Origin: Thozetella sp. PMI_491
Taxonomy: Eukaryota > Ascomycota > Sordariomycetes > Chaetosphaeriales > Chaetosphaeriaceae
NCBI GenBank assembly: GCA_021432635.1
Contig: MU270125.1
Coordinates: 1-64,000, forward strand
Length of the DNA stretch: 64,000 nucleotides
Reading direction: 5' to 3'
Shown: positions 1 to 12,938 of the stretch, one piece after another
Layout of the letters: each line of letters opens with the position of its first letter
Numbering within the stretch: the stretch's first letter is position 1
The notes under the pieces: model-generated
What the model was told of the DNA's origin: nothing
The model's input: only the letters and a program-made list of their open reading frames with translations
The model's database searches: none
Translations under genes and position numbers: made by a program

Positions 1-1928
1 GGGGGGGGGGGGTGGGCGGTCAGGGATCGCTCAGAGGTCGCCCGTTAAGGTGAGCTCGTCGTTCTCCAGAGATTGCGCGTTGGGGCTAGTTCCTCAGGTA
101 TGGAACACGGCAGACGCAGGCATCGTTGAGGACGACGATAGGCTATGTTCACCCCCTCCTCGTCCCGTCCTGTCCATGTCTCGCTCCGTGTTGGGGTGGT
201 GGCGTCCACACCGCCGAACACTCACCGAAAAAACTGAGGCGTGCGGAAAGGTGGAGGTGGCACACGGGCCTGACATGGATCCCCAGGGGTATATACCGTA
301 TTCCCTGTCTATCGTGGGACTACTAATACATACATGTATGTACAGACAACGAATACATTTGGTGTACAGTGGATATGCAGATGCCATGTAGGTGCAACTC
401 GATAAGGCAAGACGTGGCAACAAAAGGGACAATGGCATAAGGCAAGACAGAAGCCGGTCCAGGACAGAGATAGCAGACGAAACTGGTTGGGAGCGTGTTT
501 GTAAGATATTGTACACGACGTGCTCGGCCGAGGCCCGACAAGTCATAATCTCTGTCTCTTTTGAGGTATCATTTCGTGAATTCTTTTCCCTCGCTACATA
601 GCCGAGGTGTGTGGTATATTTCAACGCCCTTATTGCTCCGTCGTAGCTGTACGGTAATAGCAGTGATCCCAATCAAATCCCTTCGCATTCAATACGACCC
701 AAGCCAAGAGGAGAAACAGGTAGGAAAGCAGGGAACAACCCCCCACAGTTGAACACCCTAGTCGCGCCTTTCTTCCAGTGTGTGTGAACGCCCGAGTTCC
801 CTTGATGCAATTGTGTAATTGTTCGTCGACATTGGATGATGGCGCTCTTGCCCTCAATCAACCCGAGAAAACCTAACATGGCACCTGTGTACTCCGGGGG
901 GCCCGTGATTCCCTGTCCAGCCCAGTGCCCCCATGCATATCGCTCGCTCGCTCACGCGTCATCAATAAGGAACCCTAATAAAGGTGGGAAGTAAAAAGGA
1001 AAAAAAGAAAGAAACGAAAAAGGAAATGCAGAAAGGGTAGGTTGCCTCGGAAGCGAAGGTAGTAGGACTAAACTCCGAGAGAGGTAAGAAAAGGTGAAGC
1101 GAGTCGTCACTCAATTCGCAAGCCCGGCGGTGGCGGAGTCAGGAGAGGGGAAGCTGGCCTGTCCTTCGACTTGGCCGTTCGAAGATCATGACCTGTTGTT
1201 GCACGGCCTGCAGCACCTGATGCATGGTGCAGGTATGACCAGCGGCGCCCCAACGTCTCCTCTTCATCCTGGATGGGGAGGTGCAGCTCGTCAGCCTCGT
1301 GTGCGGGGGTTGCTGCACGCAAATGCGTTGAAGGCGTGAGGAGAAGGCCTGCAAGGTTGCTTCCTCATTTTGCTCCGCGAGGGGGAGATGGAGGCAGGGG
1401 GGGGTCCCGGGTGCGTTGAACACCCGGGAGACCGGCGGCTTCCGTTCGAGATTGAAGGTGGACGAGACGACGCCGGAGCCGGAGCCGGAGAGCTGGCCCG
1501 AAGCCAGGCGTGAGAAAATGGTGGCGAGAAAAAAGAGGTCGTGCCGCCAGAATAGGATAGCAGAAGCGAAATTGTGCCCCTGTGGTGAGAAAAAAAAAAG
1601 GTCGTTGGCGCCCGATGGGGAGGGGGGACGTGGCAGCGTAGCGGGCCGGCGCAAAAAGGCCTGAGGGGCGAGGGCGGTGATTTGCTCGCCAGGGTGGAGG
1701 AGAAAACACGAGTCTCGATCGGTTATCTCCCGTTATGTGGCCTCAGACCGGTCAGAGGCACAGGCAGGCTGCATCTGTGTGTGTAGTGATGGATGGGCAG
1801 TGATGATACGTTCCCTGCAGCCCACCCAATCGAGCGGCTCGGCTGGGCGGGAAGAACCTCGCAGGAGCAGGAAGGATTTCGGAGAGTGAAGGAGAGAGGA
1901 CGGCAAAGAGACGTCGGCCCCTCCACCT
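1..1928. other. gene-free stretch at the left edge
   Basis: I see no convincing coding gene here. The open frames are short, overlap on both strands and have the Arg/Pro/Ser-rich make-up of random GC-rich DNA. The window opens with a run of 12 G. The right half (about 1.1-1.9 kb) may be the 3' untranslated or downstream part of the small minus-strand gene that ends at 1929. Confidence 0.5.
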
Positions 1929-2051
1929 TTAGTAAGGGCAGCGGGCGCAGTGGGCACTGCCGGGGCAGTAGTCATGAGTGCCGAAGTCGATCGCCTTGCA
2001 GCAGAACGAGCAGCAGTGGTTGACGAGTTCCTGGCGCTCTGCGACGGCCAT
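1929..2051 (-). CDS. small cysteine-rich protein, 40 aa, unknown function
   Basis: This is a 41-codon single-exon frame starting at an ATG in good context (CACAATGGCC). A long CT-rich, A-poor leader typical of fungal 5' UTRs precedes it, running to about 2.4 kb. The product has seven cysteines in the last 28 residues, arranged as paired CC, CC, then single C, C and C, with nearby histidines (HCCSFCC and HCARC). That spacing could bind zinc or another metal, but I recognise no family. There is no signal peptide from this start. The frame is open further upstream but has no ATG there. The codons look like those of real genes (mostly C or G in third position), unlike the surrounding random frames. 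The gene stands alone: the next recognised gene is 11 kb away. Alternative: a chance frame in a non-coding transcript. Confidence 0.5.
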   Translation of the reverse strand: MAVAERQELVNHCCSFCCKAIDFGTHDYCPGSAHCARCPY

Positions 2052-5000
2052 TGTGCTTGCTCGTGCAAGTGACGGTAGGGGTGGTAAAAGAAGCTGGCAG
2101 TAGCTGGGGTGGCGAGCTGGGACGAAAGTTGGCGGCGGTACCGGCGAGGGCGGGCAGTTTAAGTTATGACTCAGTGGGGGATGGCAGAACCCGAGCGATG
2201 TCGTCTGTATATGAGCCGAGAGAGGGTTGGTGCTCAGCAGTAGAGTGCACAAGGTGAAGAAGGGGTAAGTCAAGAAAGAAGGTAGTCTGGTGCTGGAGCG
2301 TTGGTGTCTTTGTCGTGTTAGCGGCGAGAGGCTTGCTTCTAGGTTGGAGGTGTTGACGTAGGGAGAGAAGAACGGGGGTAGCAGAGTTTAAGTAGTTTGA
2401 AAGAGGTGAGGCGCGAGCTTGAGAGGCTTAGGAACTAGAGAGGATGGGATAGTGAGGCATGGATTGACGGGTTGGCAGCCCAGGACCGTGGGGAGGACGG
2501 CCAAGTTTTAAATCTTCTCGAGCCCCGAAAGGGAAATTGACAGGGCAGAGCACGATGAGCAGCACCCCGTGGCAGGGGTGGGGTGAGAAAGGGGGGCGTT
2601 GATTGACCACGATGAGCAATGACAACAAGGCCCGGGGGGCGCGGGCTCACAGACCCCAAGCCTGAGCAAGCCCGAACGCGCTGCCCTAACAGCTGTGGGT
2701 GACTCCTCTTTCGGGGGGAGGGGTGAAGGGGGGGTACGGGTAAGGGAGAGGGGGAAAGAGGGCTAGGGTACTAGAGTACATACAAGCAGCAGTACTGGTA
2801 CTGGTACCGTCCTGCTGTACCCGACGTCCAGCATCTTGCACCACCCGCGACCCACGCATACACCATAGCCGCACAGAAAAAAACACATGTACCATGCCTG
2901 CATCTTGGGGCTCCTTACCTCAGCCTTCTGGGCTTGAGCTCATCATCCGCGGCGTCCGGGCCTGATTGGTAGGCTGGCTATGCTTCCTGCAGGCTCGTAG
3001 ACTTCCAGCTTGGCCGGGCCATAGGATTCGGAACAGACTTTCCACCAGGCGCACGGAAGCCAGAGACACGCAGTTCGAGGAGAGACAGGGAAGGGGGGGG
3101 TTAGGGGAGGAGAAAAGAAAAAAAGAAGAAAAAAAAAAAGAGGACTCTTGCTTAGCTCTGTCTCTCCCACTGGCTCCTTCCCTCTCCTGCCCTACTCCTT
3201 TCCCCTTCTCCCCCCTTACCTTACCCTAGCTACCTAACTCGCTGGTCTGCAACAGAAAATAAAGTTGGTGTTAGTGCTGGAGCCACCCCACAATTGGCCG
3301 AAACGACCGACCGCGACGCCAAGCCTAATTTACACGCACCCTTTTTCTCAGACGGAAGGGGGTGAGATGACAGCGACTAGTGGGGGGGGAGGAGGAGAGG
3401 GGGGAAGCAGCGGCGTGGGCTGGCTAAGGTAGGTACTGTACCTCGGGCCTTTGGGTACAGAAGGGTACCTCTTTAGGCCCGGTCCTCAGGAACGGACTTT
3501 CCAAATTGCAGCGGTGTGATGCCTGCCCTCCCTCTTGGAGGGGGGTCACGAGGCGCAAACGTTGCTTTCCTCCAACTCGTCTGTCTCTGCCTTCCGTGCC
3601 GAATAGCCCGTGCTAGGTGGTGGCCGTGGGTGGTGGGTAACGGCTACAGCCTATCCCATCCGATGGAGGCGCCCGTCTGATGGGAAAGGGGTCCCTTCTT
3701 TTTTTTTTTCTTACTCCATCCCCGGGTTGCCGTACCTTTGAGCGAGTTTCCACTTTTTTTTATTTTTTTATTACACAGCCAAGGTGGTTTCGCCTTACCT
3801 TCGCTTTCGAGATCGCGCTGGACACTAGTATTGCCACCTTAAGCCGAGTAGTATTCGAAAAGCGCACTTTGGCGGTTCATCGTGTATTCCTATTGTATAT
3901 GATCGCTCATATATGTGCTGCCACCTGCAGAATCTGAGCCTCCTCGTCCTGGCCTTGTGCAACTCCGGGCGTCGTACAGAGACAGGTGATCCCTCTGTGC
4001 GCACTGCGGTCCACTGCCAAGGCCAGGCAGGATGATGTGGGAGAGTCGGAGGAGACAGACGGGATTCAGAAAGAAGGGAGGGGGGTGTTTGCCGCGGCAG
4101 GTGGAGATGGGAGGACGCGACGACTGGAATGCGCCCATCTCCGGTGTTTCTCGATTAGATTTGACCTGCACAGTTGCACCGACAGTGAGGCTGACGGACG
4201 AGGATACGAGACCTGGCCGAGCTGTTGGTCCGTAAAAAAGAAGGCGGTTTGGTATTAGGCCGGTGCAACCTCCCCAGCCCGCGTGCTGCACGGTCTCTCC
4301 CGCAATAGTGGGCAAAGGCGTAAGCATGTTCCCTCTCTAGTCTGCTGTGCTGCAACAATAACTCTGCTCCCCCTCGGCGGGGGCCGCGGCTTATCGCGAT
4401 AGTCTCTCCTCACCGACCGTTTAGGGACGTGTATACTACCATAGTAGCGCGGGTGGTGCAGGCAACCAGGGCTTGTGCCGCCGCCTATCTCTGGCGGCGT
4501 CGACCCTTGTCTCGGTGGGTTTCGCATGCAGTGCTCTGGTCTCCAACGAGTGCGCTGCTGTTTGTGTGTATTATCGTGACTGCCGAGTCAAGCCATCGGA
4601 GACCCCTCCGGCATGCCAAAAATACACATAATCCATAGCGTACACGCTGCTGCCGAGCGACGGCGGGGCGTCCCATGACCGCCTCGCGCGTGGGGTTGAT
4701 AGCAAAGTAGGCGAAAGCCGGGGGGGGGGGACGGCCTCATGGAGCCTCCGGACCGCAGGACCAGACAGCCTGGTTGGCCATACTGATGCAGTGAGCAAAT
4801 GGATGGTAATCTACCTGAAGCCAGCGAACTGTTAAACCCACTTTACCAGGGCGCGCAATCCTCCCACTGTCCCGACGGTCTGTCAAGGCTGGGGATCCTG
4901 CCCGCAGTCCACACCCTCAACCCGGCCTCTCGCACGTGGGTCAGGGAGATGATCGAACGATGGGTGCCCTCTCCCAATCGCCCAGGTGCATGTCCTGCAT

Positions 5001-8000
5001 AATGATGGCACGCATGTCCATGTACTCCAGGCTCCCATCTAGCTTGGGTTTATGATGGGATCGTGGAGAACACCAATGAAACGGCCCCTCGGGCTCGGTT
5101 GCGCCGGCACCAACTCTTGAGAGGGGGGGAGGGATAGTGGTGGTTGGTAGTTGGGCTTGGAAGCCCATCTCCGGCTCCTATTCGCGCTCCCCCCTCTCAT
5201 CGCTAGTGCCCGTTGCCGGCAGCCCACTCGCTCCCAAGCTCAACACTCAACTTTCCTTTTTCTTCTCTCTCCCTCTCTTCCTTTCTCGCCCGAGTGGGTG
5301 TCACCGCTTCGCGGGTAGTGCACACGGTAGATAGCTACCCGAAGAGGGGCAGAGAGAGGGGGCACGGAGAGTGGATTAGAGGGGGAAAAAGCAAAAGGGG
5401 GGTTGAGGAGGGGGGAGCAAGAAGAAAAAACAAAGTCCTACGTCGTTTCCTTGCGGAGCAAGCAACTAGGTGCAGCCAGCACCTACACACGATGTCCCAT
5501 CCTGCTGCCCCGTCACAGGCGAATCCGAAGCCATCGTGACCCTCCCAGAGGGGTCAGCCAGGATGACCGCGCCAGGCACGCCGGGATGGGCGTTCTCGCT
5601 GTGACGGCCGTCCTGGCCCGCCCTGGGCGCGTTCCCTAGCGCCGACAAACCGGTCTACGCCTGCCTGCGCCTTGGGGCAGGAAGCTACCCACGCGGTTTG
5701 ATTGGGATGTGCCCGGAGCGTCATGCTTGGCGCCATCAAGGTTCCTCTCGCGACATCTAGTCGCGATATCAGGGCCTGGCGGCGCAAGCTTCGTCCCAGA
5801 TTGACGCGACGATCTCCCCAGAATTGGCACCTCTGAAACGCGCACTCCGAATTGTGTTTGGCCAGCCGACGTTTGCATCAGGACCGCAGCTACGTTCTGC
5901 CTGCTGTGTGACGCTGGAGGAAGAATCATCCCCGACGATCCCATGACGAGATGCAGCGCGTCCCCAGGGCCGGCGATTGGGCCGGGCGCTCTCCATCATC
6001 TCTCCGCATTTGTGTCAGAGGCATCTAGGGAATGGATGGACAGCCGCTCTCCCGGGCGGAGACAGGAATGGTGGCTCTGAAGGAGCTGAGAGGCCAGAGA
6101 TCAAAAGGAAAGATAAAAAAAAATTGGGGTACAAGAGTCTCAAACGGCCAAACCCGGGTGCTGCTCCGGTGGGGGGGGGGGGGGGGGGTTGGCCGGCAGA
6201 GACTTGCCGCCATTTTGGATTTTTCCCCTGGGGTTGGTTCGCCGTTGCGCCCACATGTCTCAGGAGTTCGAGCAGAAGCAGCTGCAATCAGTCGGGCCCT
6301 TATCGATAAAATGCCTTACGAAGTGAGGGGTTCCCTGCGGATCGTGACGTCTTCGCTCCTTCCTAGGCCGCTCTGCGACAGGCCCTACCAATCAGAGCGA
6401 CTCCGCCAAGGCCCCGCTAGAAGTGCTGGAAGCCGGGTCGAAGCTACAGCGGTTGGTAGGTCTCCTTTTTCTTTTCCTGCCCCTTCCGTTGAGGGCCCGC
6501 TCCAGCGGCTCTAGCAGCCGCTCGTTGGGTGATTGTTTGGTGCGACCACCCATCCTTAGCCCGTCGTTCGCAATCTGGCCCTCATTCCCAGCGCTTTGCT
6601 TCTCCTGGCAGGCCCCCTCCCCCCCCCCCCGTGCTTGGTATTGGTCCATCTAGAGCAGGCCCATCACAATGTGACGTCGAAATCGACGTTCCGTTGAGGC
6701 GGTAAAGGCGGTTGAGGCGGTGAGAGGACAGCGAAGATCACGATGGCTTCATCGGTAGGCTGGTCCAGACCGAGTGCGCAACACTTCTCCAGACGCACCT
6801 ACGGAAACGAGCCCAGCCGGGTAGCCGATGCGCCGTGTCAGTCAGCCCCCGAGTGTGGGCATGCTCTCCTCACGCTCATCTTGGCCAACAGGCAACTGCC
6901 TATCTCTCGAGAGCGCATCGAGGGCGTGGGGGGAACGCCCATCCCGAGGTCCCATTACTCCCATTCATGATGGCTCGTTGGGTCGTGTGCAGTCACCATC
7001 AGCCTGTGGGCTCTTCAGCCTGCCCTCCCGCGACGCTGACCGGCCATCAGCACCACCGGATTGGATCTCTGAGCGTCTCTATCAGCCCAAGATGACCGAC
7101 GTGCATCTAGGGTGCCCCCTTCTGCATCTCTGTCGCGGCGTACTCTGTCCAGGCCATGGCCTAGCGAGCCGTCGGTTCTGGGTCGAGCCTGGGGGGATAG
7201 CGGCCGCCATTGGACAGACTCATACCGATAGATCCTCCCGCATGCGCTGCACTTGCGCTGTACATACATGATGTACGTAATTAGTTATCAGAAACCCGGC
7301 GACGCACATCATCTTTCAAACATCTCCGCGCCTGTGCTCGCAGCTGCAGAGCTAGCAGCGCGGCATGAACACAGTTGCTCTTGACTCCGTCAAGACCGGG
7401 CACCTTGTCCAAAGATACGGGTTGACCGAGTTCTGGCGTCATCCATCCCCTGTTGTATTTACGGTTTGTTTCCCCCGAATGGATACCGCCGGAGAAGCGA
7501 GGTGGATGCCAGGGAGAAAATGTGCCGTGGACGCATATTGCTCCACCACCCGCCTGCCCGAGCCCGAGGCATCTCGTCTGGCTGCCCGTGTTGTCGTGGC
7601 TCCTCTCCCATCCACCCGCTCTCCATTTCTTCTAGAAGGAGCGCGTACCCATGGGCTCCGTAGCCACGCGTTACAAAACACGCCTGAAGTTCCGGGGCAC
7701 TGGGCCGGAGCAGGGTGCTCCCGGCGCCGCCGTGACAAGGCTTACCCAGTTAGTACGGTACTAGCTGCCCTACCGGAATCCCAGTACATGGGCCGAGATG
7801 AGAAGGGGTCGTCATGGCATGAGCGCGGCGGCGCTGGGCCTGCTGGCTTTAGCAATCGGAAATGGCTGCGAGTGCTAGCGTGGTCGCCGGCTACCCAGCC
7901 CAGCGCCTCCCGCAATATCGTCGGATCTGCCGGCGCCCCGCGCCGTCTCAACAGTCCACGCAAGCTGCAAAGGCGACGGGGTCCACTGGGAGACAGAAAT

Positions 8001-11000
8001 GCGCTCGAGCACGCCCTCCCTGGTGTAAAGTGCCCTCAGACTGGCGACGTCAACTTGCCTGATCGTCAATAGGGTTCGGGTGGAGTACACGCCCGCCCCA
8101 GGCCCGTCTCTTCTCCACTCCTATTGGGATGGCCACGCGCTGATATTGGGCTCCCACACCTCCACAATGCTCCGTAGGAGTTTTCTCCGGTAGTTACCCA
8201 TGTGGCCGCCGCTCTATGGCTCAATGCGATACGTGGAGAAGGATGCCCGCCAGCTAGCGGCGGACAGACAGGTGGCAGACCTGTGCGTCGGGGTTTGCAT
8301 TTGCGTAGGACGACTAGTGCCCAAGTGCATGTTCAGGCGTGTGCCCTGCTCGATGCGTGAGCTGCCTTGCAACGTAAAACAGCCAACGTAGGGCACCACT
8401 GCGTCGTTGTCGACTTCGCCGCCGCCGCTGTTGTGGAAAAGCGTTGCTCTTGAATCCGAGAAGCGAGGTGTTTTGGAGGCTATACCCGAACTGACCCCAT
8501 ACACCCTAGGACTACTCTTGAGACGGGCTTAACGTGGCTGGGGGTCCATCTCAGACGACACCCGGGCCACCGGCCGCCCAAAAATCTCTCGTAGCTGCAG
8601 ACCAACGGTCTAGAGGACCGCACGATGGGGTTGCTTCAGTTGGGGGAGGGGGGCTTAGAGAGGAGATCTTTTGTCGCCAAGCTTTAGATAGGTCAGGCAA
8701 CGGCCGCCGTTCCAAACTGCACCCCGCGTCAGAGGCACAAGCGAATGGGCCTGGCGGGAAGTGGGAAGCGCGACTTCCTCCAGGAGCTATGTATGAGATG
8801 GGTCGGACAACGCCCGCTGGAACCGTATTCAGACGGTCCAGACAGCAGCAAAGGCTTGGGTACCGCCGCTATTCCCACTCCCTACCCACGCAGATGCTAT
8901 GCATACCATTCGGGCAGGTCGAAGACTCGAGATTGCCCAGCTTCCCTCCTTCAATATGCAGCAGCCCTTGCGTCGCGCACCTCCGACTCAACCTACGGCT
9001 GATGGTGGTCTACAGCATCCATCAACCGAGGCCGGAGGATGCTTCCCTCCCACCTGTGGCTCTGTGCGCTGCAGCTGTACTGTGTGACATTTCCTACCAC
9101 CCTCCTAGCGGTCGAGAGGGCCGAGAAGGTCGGGAAGGGGGCCAACTTGAGTGCCTGGTTCGTTGACCATGGTGGTGGCTATCTTGTCCCACTGCCACCA
9201 TCATCGGGTCGATCTTCTGCGGTAGCCCTCGATTGGGGAAGGTCTTGCGGCGCGATGGTAAGGGAAAAACCGGCTTGCGGCTCGGTGATCTACGCCGGCC
9301 CGGCGTGGGCTCGGCGCGTAAGTGGTGCAAACACAGCACCGTCCCCCACACCGGTCGGCCGCCCACCCATCACATCCCCGGGTGTGCCGCGTGCGATAAG
9401 AGCCGGCCGCCAGACCAGGCGATCTCGCAGGTAGCCTTTTTTTTTCCGGGGCCGTAGCTGCGTAGCCGCTGTGTCACGTCAGCCGGGAAAGCACCCTCCC
9501 ACGCCTCCCACCTCCTCCGCCGGACAGCCGCATTGCATCGATCCCTCCCGCCGGCCGCCTGCAGACGCGGCGTAAGCAACCGCGCCCGGAACTACGGACC
9601 CGAACAGCTGGGAGGGGTGCCGCATGTAAGCTGTTAAATGCCTCGCGAGGCCCGAAGGGTGCGGCAGCCGTCCACTGCCGGCGTGAGCCACCAAGGCCGG
9701 TGTCTTTCGGTTGGTTAGCGACCGTCTCATGCAGATGAGATGCATGAGGAGGGAGATGGTGTGTAGCGTAGCATGTATTGCTACCACACACTTAAAGGTC
9801 ACAAGGTTTGAATCTGTCATTGTGACACCGGTTAACTTGTAAGCATTGGGGAAATGGGGGTTTTGCAGACCTCAGCACCTTGAGAGCACCTGGCTGTCTG
9901 CGCTACATGGCGCAAATTCGTCATAAAGCCTCCTACAGAGCGGCCGGCCGACCAACTCTCTTTGGGCCATTCAACAGAACTCTCGGGCATGTCCGGCTGC
10001 ACCAGAGCCTTCTTCTGATTTGTCCTCGGCACGGGCCAAGTAGACAGCCCGCTACGACACCAATGCCTCTTTCTCAGCCCATGCATTGTTTACATGGATA
10101 TAAGCGGGAAAACCCCTTGGCCCTCAGCGCAACAGGGCACGTCGCCGTCCACGCCGGCCCTTGGCGCGGCTTCTCCACAGGACCGGTTGCCCAAAATGTC
10201 GTCACTGCGGAGTCGACGACTAGGTGGACGAGCAAACGACGTAGCTTTGCTCATGTCCCGTGCCCCCTTGCCCCTAAAGAATAGAGAGCCAAGGAGGTCC
10301 GAGGCTGCGCAAGCGCTGCCGATCATCCATTACCCGCTACCTTCACTACACAAGTTTCGACTGGTCACGCGGCAGGGCCGGATAGAAAACCGCCGCGACG
10401 GAGAATAAACCTCCCCGCTGGTTCGGGCTAGTCTCGGTTAGACGGCACCGACGCGGGGGAAGTAGTATCGTCTGAAGAGGAGGAAAAGTTACCTTCTGAG
10501 TAGTGCGCAATCAAAGACCATTCAGATTACGGAGGGCCAATGGCCAAATCCGAGCGGGCCGCGGACGAACTGCATCGTGGCGCGGGAACTGACCCGGGCG
10601 ATAAAGACCAGAGCAGTTCAAGGGGCGTGTCTGTGGCAGGGAGCGGAGTATTATTCTGGCAGCTTCGAGACCAAGATTCGTGCACGGCTTATCTTGCCCG
10701 AGCACACGCGAGAGGTGGTGTGAGCGTGGTACAGCCAGCTGCAATTAAGAACAGCCAAGTCCACTGGGGCGAATACTTTTATTGCAAGGTCGATTGCTTC
10801 AAATTGGAGATATCTCTGGACCCCGACTGTCTAAGGCTAGAGAGACCCTGGAGTCGGTGCTGAGGTTCTCACGAAACAGGCATTTTGTTTGGGTACACGC
10901 ATACTTAAGGGGGGCAGCAGAATCAAGATGCCCCGGGGTGGGCAGTTCTTTCGGATATCGGTACGCTAAATGTCAATATAGAAGCATGCACATGTGCACG

Positions 11001-12938
11001 CACTTAAAGAGTTACCATTTGTTCTCCCTACTAGTCGAGACCCGCCTCCCTTCCTTTCCTGTTAGAAAACGTGGGCGAGGCTGCAGAAGATTATGCATGC
11101 AGACTCGCTTTGACCCCTGAAATATGGTAAACAAACCAGATCTCCGCCCCCATTGGCAACCACCGCGCTCGGGAAGATAATGCACATGGCGCATCTCCGC
11201 TTCAGTTGCATAATCAACGATGCTAAAATACAAACCCTGTTTGTTTGTTGGCCCTATTGTGCGGATTAAAAGCCACTGTCGCCACCTTTAGACATCAGAG
11301 AAGCAATTGACCTAGACATAGAGAGCTTATCTATAGGGCTAGCCGAGAGCCGAAAGGACCAACAGCAAGACTCCAGCGACGTTTACTGGCTTTCGAGCCC
11401 TCATATTTAACTGGCTGGCCATTGCCTTGTACTGTACCAAGCTAACAAGCATAACGGGGGGCGGGTTGTATTCATCACTCTGCTTTCTTGATTCTCAAGT
11501 CAGCGGTACCTGGGTACGGGCCATCGAGTTTAAGTAATGATCTTCGGGGACGGCTTGAACGTCCCCGAAGGATGAGTCATGCTCCCAAAGAGGAGAGAAC
11601 CTGCAGCATCTAGGAAAGCCAAAAAGACAGCCCCGCATCCTATCCGGCAAGCTGGCCAGTGGTGGGTTTGGACTGAGGAGGCGATCGTCGTCCTTACCCC
11701 ACGTCCAAGCCGCGCGTCAAGTGGCACCCACTTGCTCGAAACCCGAGTAGCAGCGATGCGTTCTACTGGGGTGCTGAGTGCCAGCTAGCACTTAGGGGTT
11801 TCTTCAGTGTCCCGCCTCGACTTCTAATTTCTTAGACCGCGATGTTCGACACTTGGGGTTCTTGAAACAGAAATGCCACGCTGAATCTTGCAATAGCCAT
11901 CTTCACTCTCATCCGAATTCCGTCGGGGGCTTACTAAAGTTAGCATTTCAGGAATCCCCTCACCGAAATAAACACATATATTGTCGATCCTCAGCCTTAG
12001 TAGCTAGTAGCAAACGGTCTAGTTGGTCTGTGATTCAGTCGAAGAAGCCCGTTGTTCTCCGTCGAAGTTGCTCAGCTCCGACAAGGCCGGCATAGTCTGC
12101 ACTAGAATAGGAATCGTCAATACAGCAGTCCTTCTGTGACGGTCTTTGACTGATGATATTGCAAAGTCATTCGTTAAGAGAATTTAGATTGGCATTGTGA
12201 CGCCACCAAACTACAGAGTCAACTTAGCATATGGCTGGCTCGCGAAGGCCCTGGAATAGTTGTAATCGTGAAGTTTTGAACAGTCACGGTAGAAAACGGC
12301 GGATCGTCGTTGGAATCAAGAAAGGGTCTAAGCCGGGGTAGACGAGCGTGTACTCAGCCGAGTCGTTCTGAGTCAAGAGCTCGAACGAAACAGTGACGTA
12401 TCGCTGGACATGCCCTTTCATTTAGGTAGTAATCACTGGGAGGTTGAGGCCCGCATAGCATCTTGAAGGCATACCAACTAGGTTGCTTGCTACGTTTGAG
12501 CCGGCATTCTTGTGCCAATGGGATGGGATACCACATGACTGGGGAATCTCAGCGGTATTGAATGGCCAAAGTGGTATTCCGTGAAGTGGTGCCCATACGT
12601 CTATCCTATAGAGGGACATGTGCTAGGTAACATCTTGTCAAACATCGTCGTTGCTGATCATCGGTGCCCAAACTACTTCCATGTCTTGGACTGGGGGAGG
12701 CCCTGCACTGTTCTGTGGTGTCTCTGGGCTTGGTGGAACTCAGCATCACCTCGCAGGTGCCCAAACCCCATGCATAGAGGCGAGTATTCCCAGGGCCCCG
12801 CCACGTCCATTGACGACTGCATTTGCTTTTGCTATTACTGAACTTCCCTGATCAAACAACAAGCACAGAGCCAGTTGTTGCTCTTGGCAACGGCCATCGT
12901 CCATCAAATCAAAGTACTCCTCACTACCGGTATGCACG
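2052..12938. other. 10.9-kb gene-poor stretch
   Basis: I read both strands and recognise no gene. The longest frames (plus strand, 235 codons from 7365 and 210 codons from 8534) have random-looking composition, no domain and no plausible splice partners. The stretch holds an 18-G run (6171-6188), a 12-C run (6619-6630), a short repeat GTTGAGGCGGT in two copies (6693 and 6711), a 7-bp inverted repeat (6674-6689) and a strong hairpin near 11.55 kb. From about 10.9 kb to 12.9 kb the DNA becomes AT-richer. Non-coding transcripts or decayed repeats are possible but not shown. Confidence 0.5.
11542..11570. repeat. perfect 11-bp inverted repeat (hairpin)
   Basis: CTTCGGGGACG is followed by a 7-nt spacer and then its exact reverse complement. 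The stem is GC-rich and would fold stably in RNA or single-stranded DNA. No T-run follows and no gene is close, so a role as terminator or regulatory site is not shown. Confidence 0.75.

Noticed and set aside
7365-8072. 235-codon plus-strand open frame
   Set aside because: Composition is random for GC-rich DNA (Arg, Pro, Ser, Gly), no domain or signal, no neighbouring splice partners, and frames of similar length occur on the other strand.
8534-9166. 210-codon plus-strand open frame
   Set aside because: Same reasons. The tail GREGREGREGG reflects a short local DNA repeat and not a protein motif.
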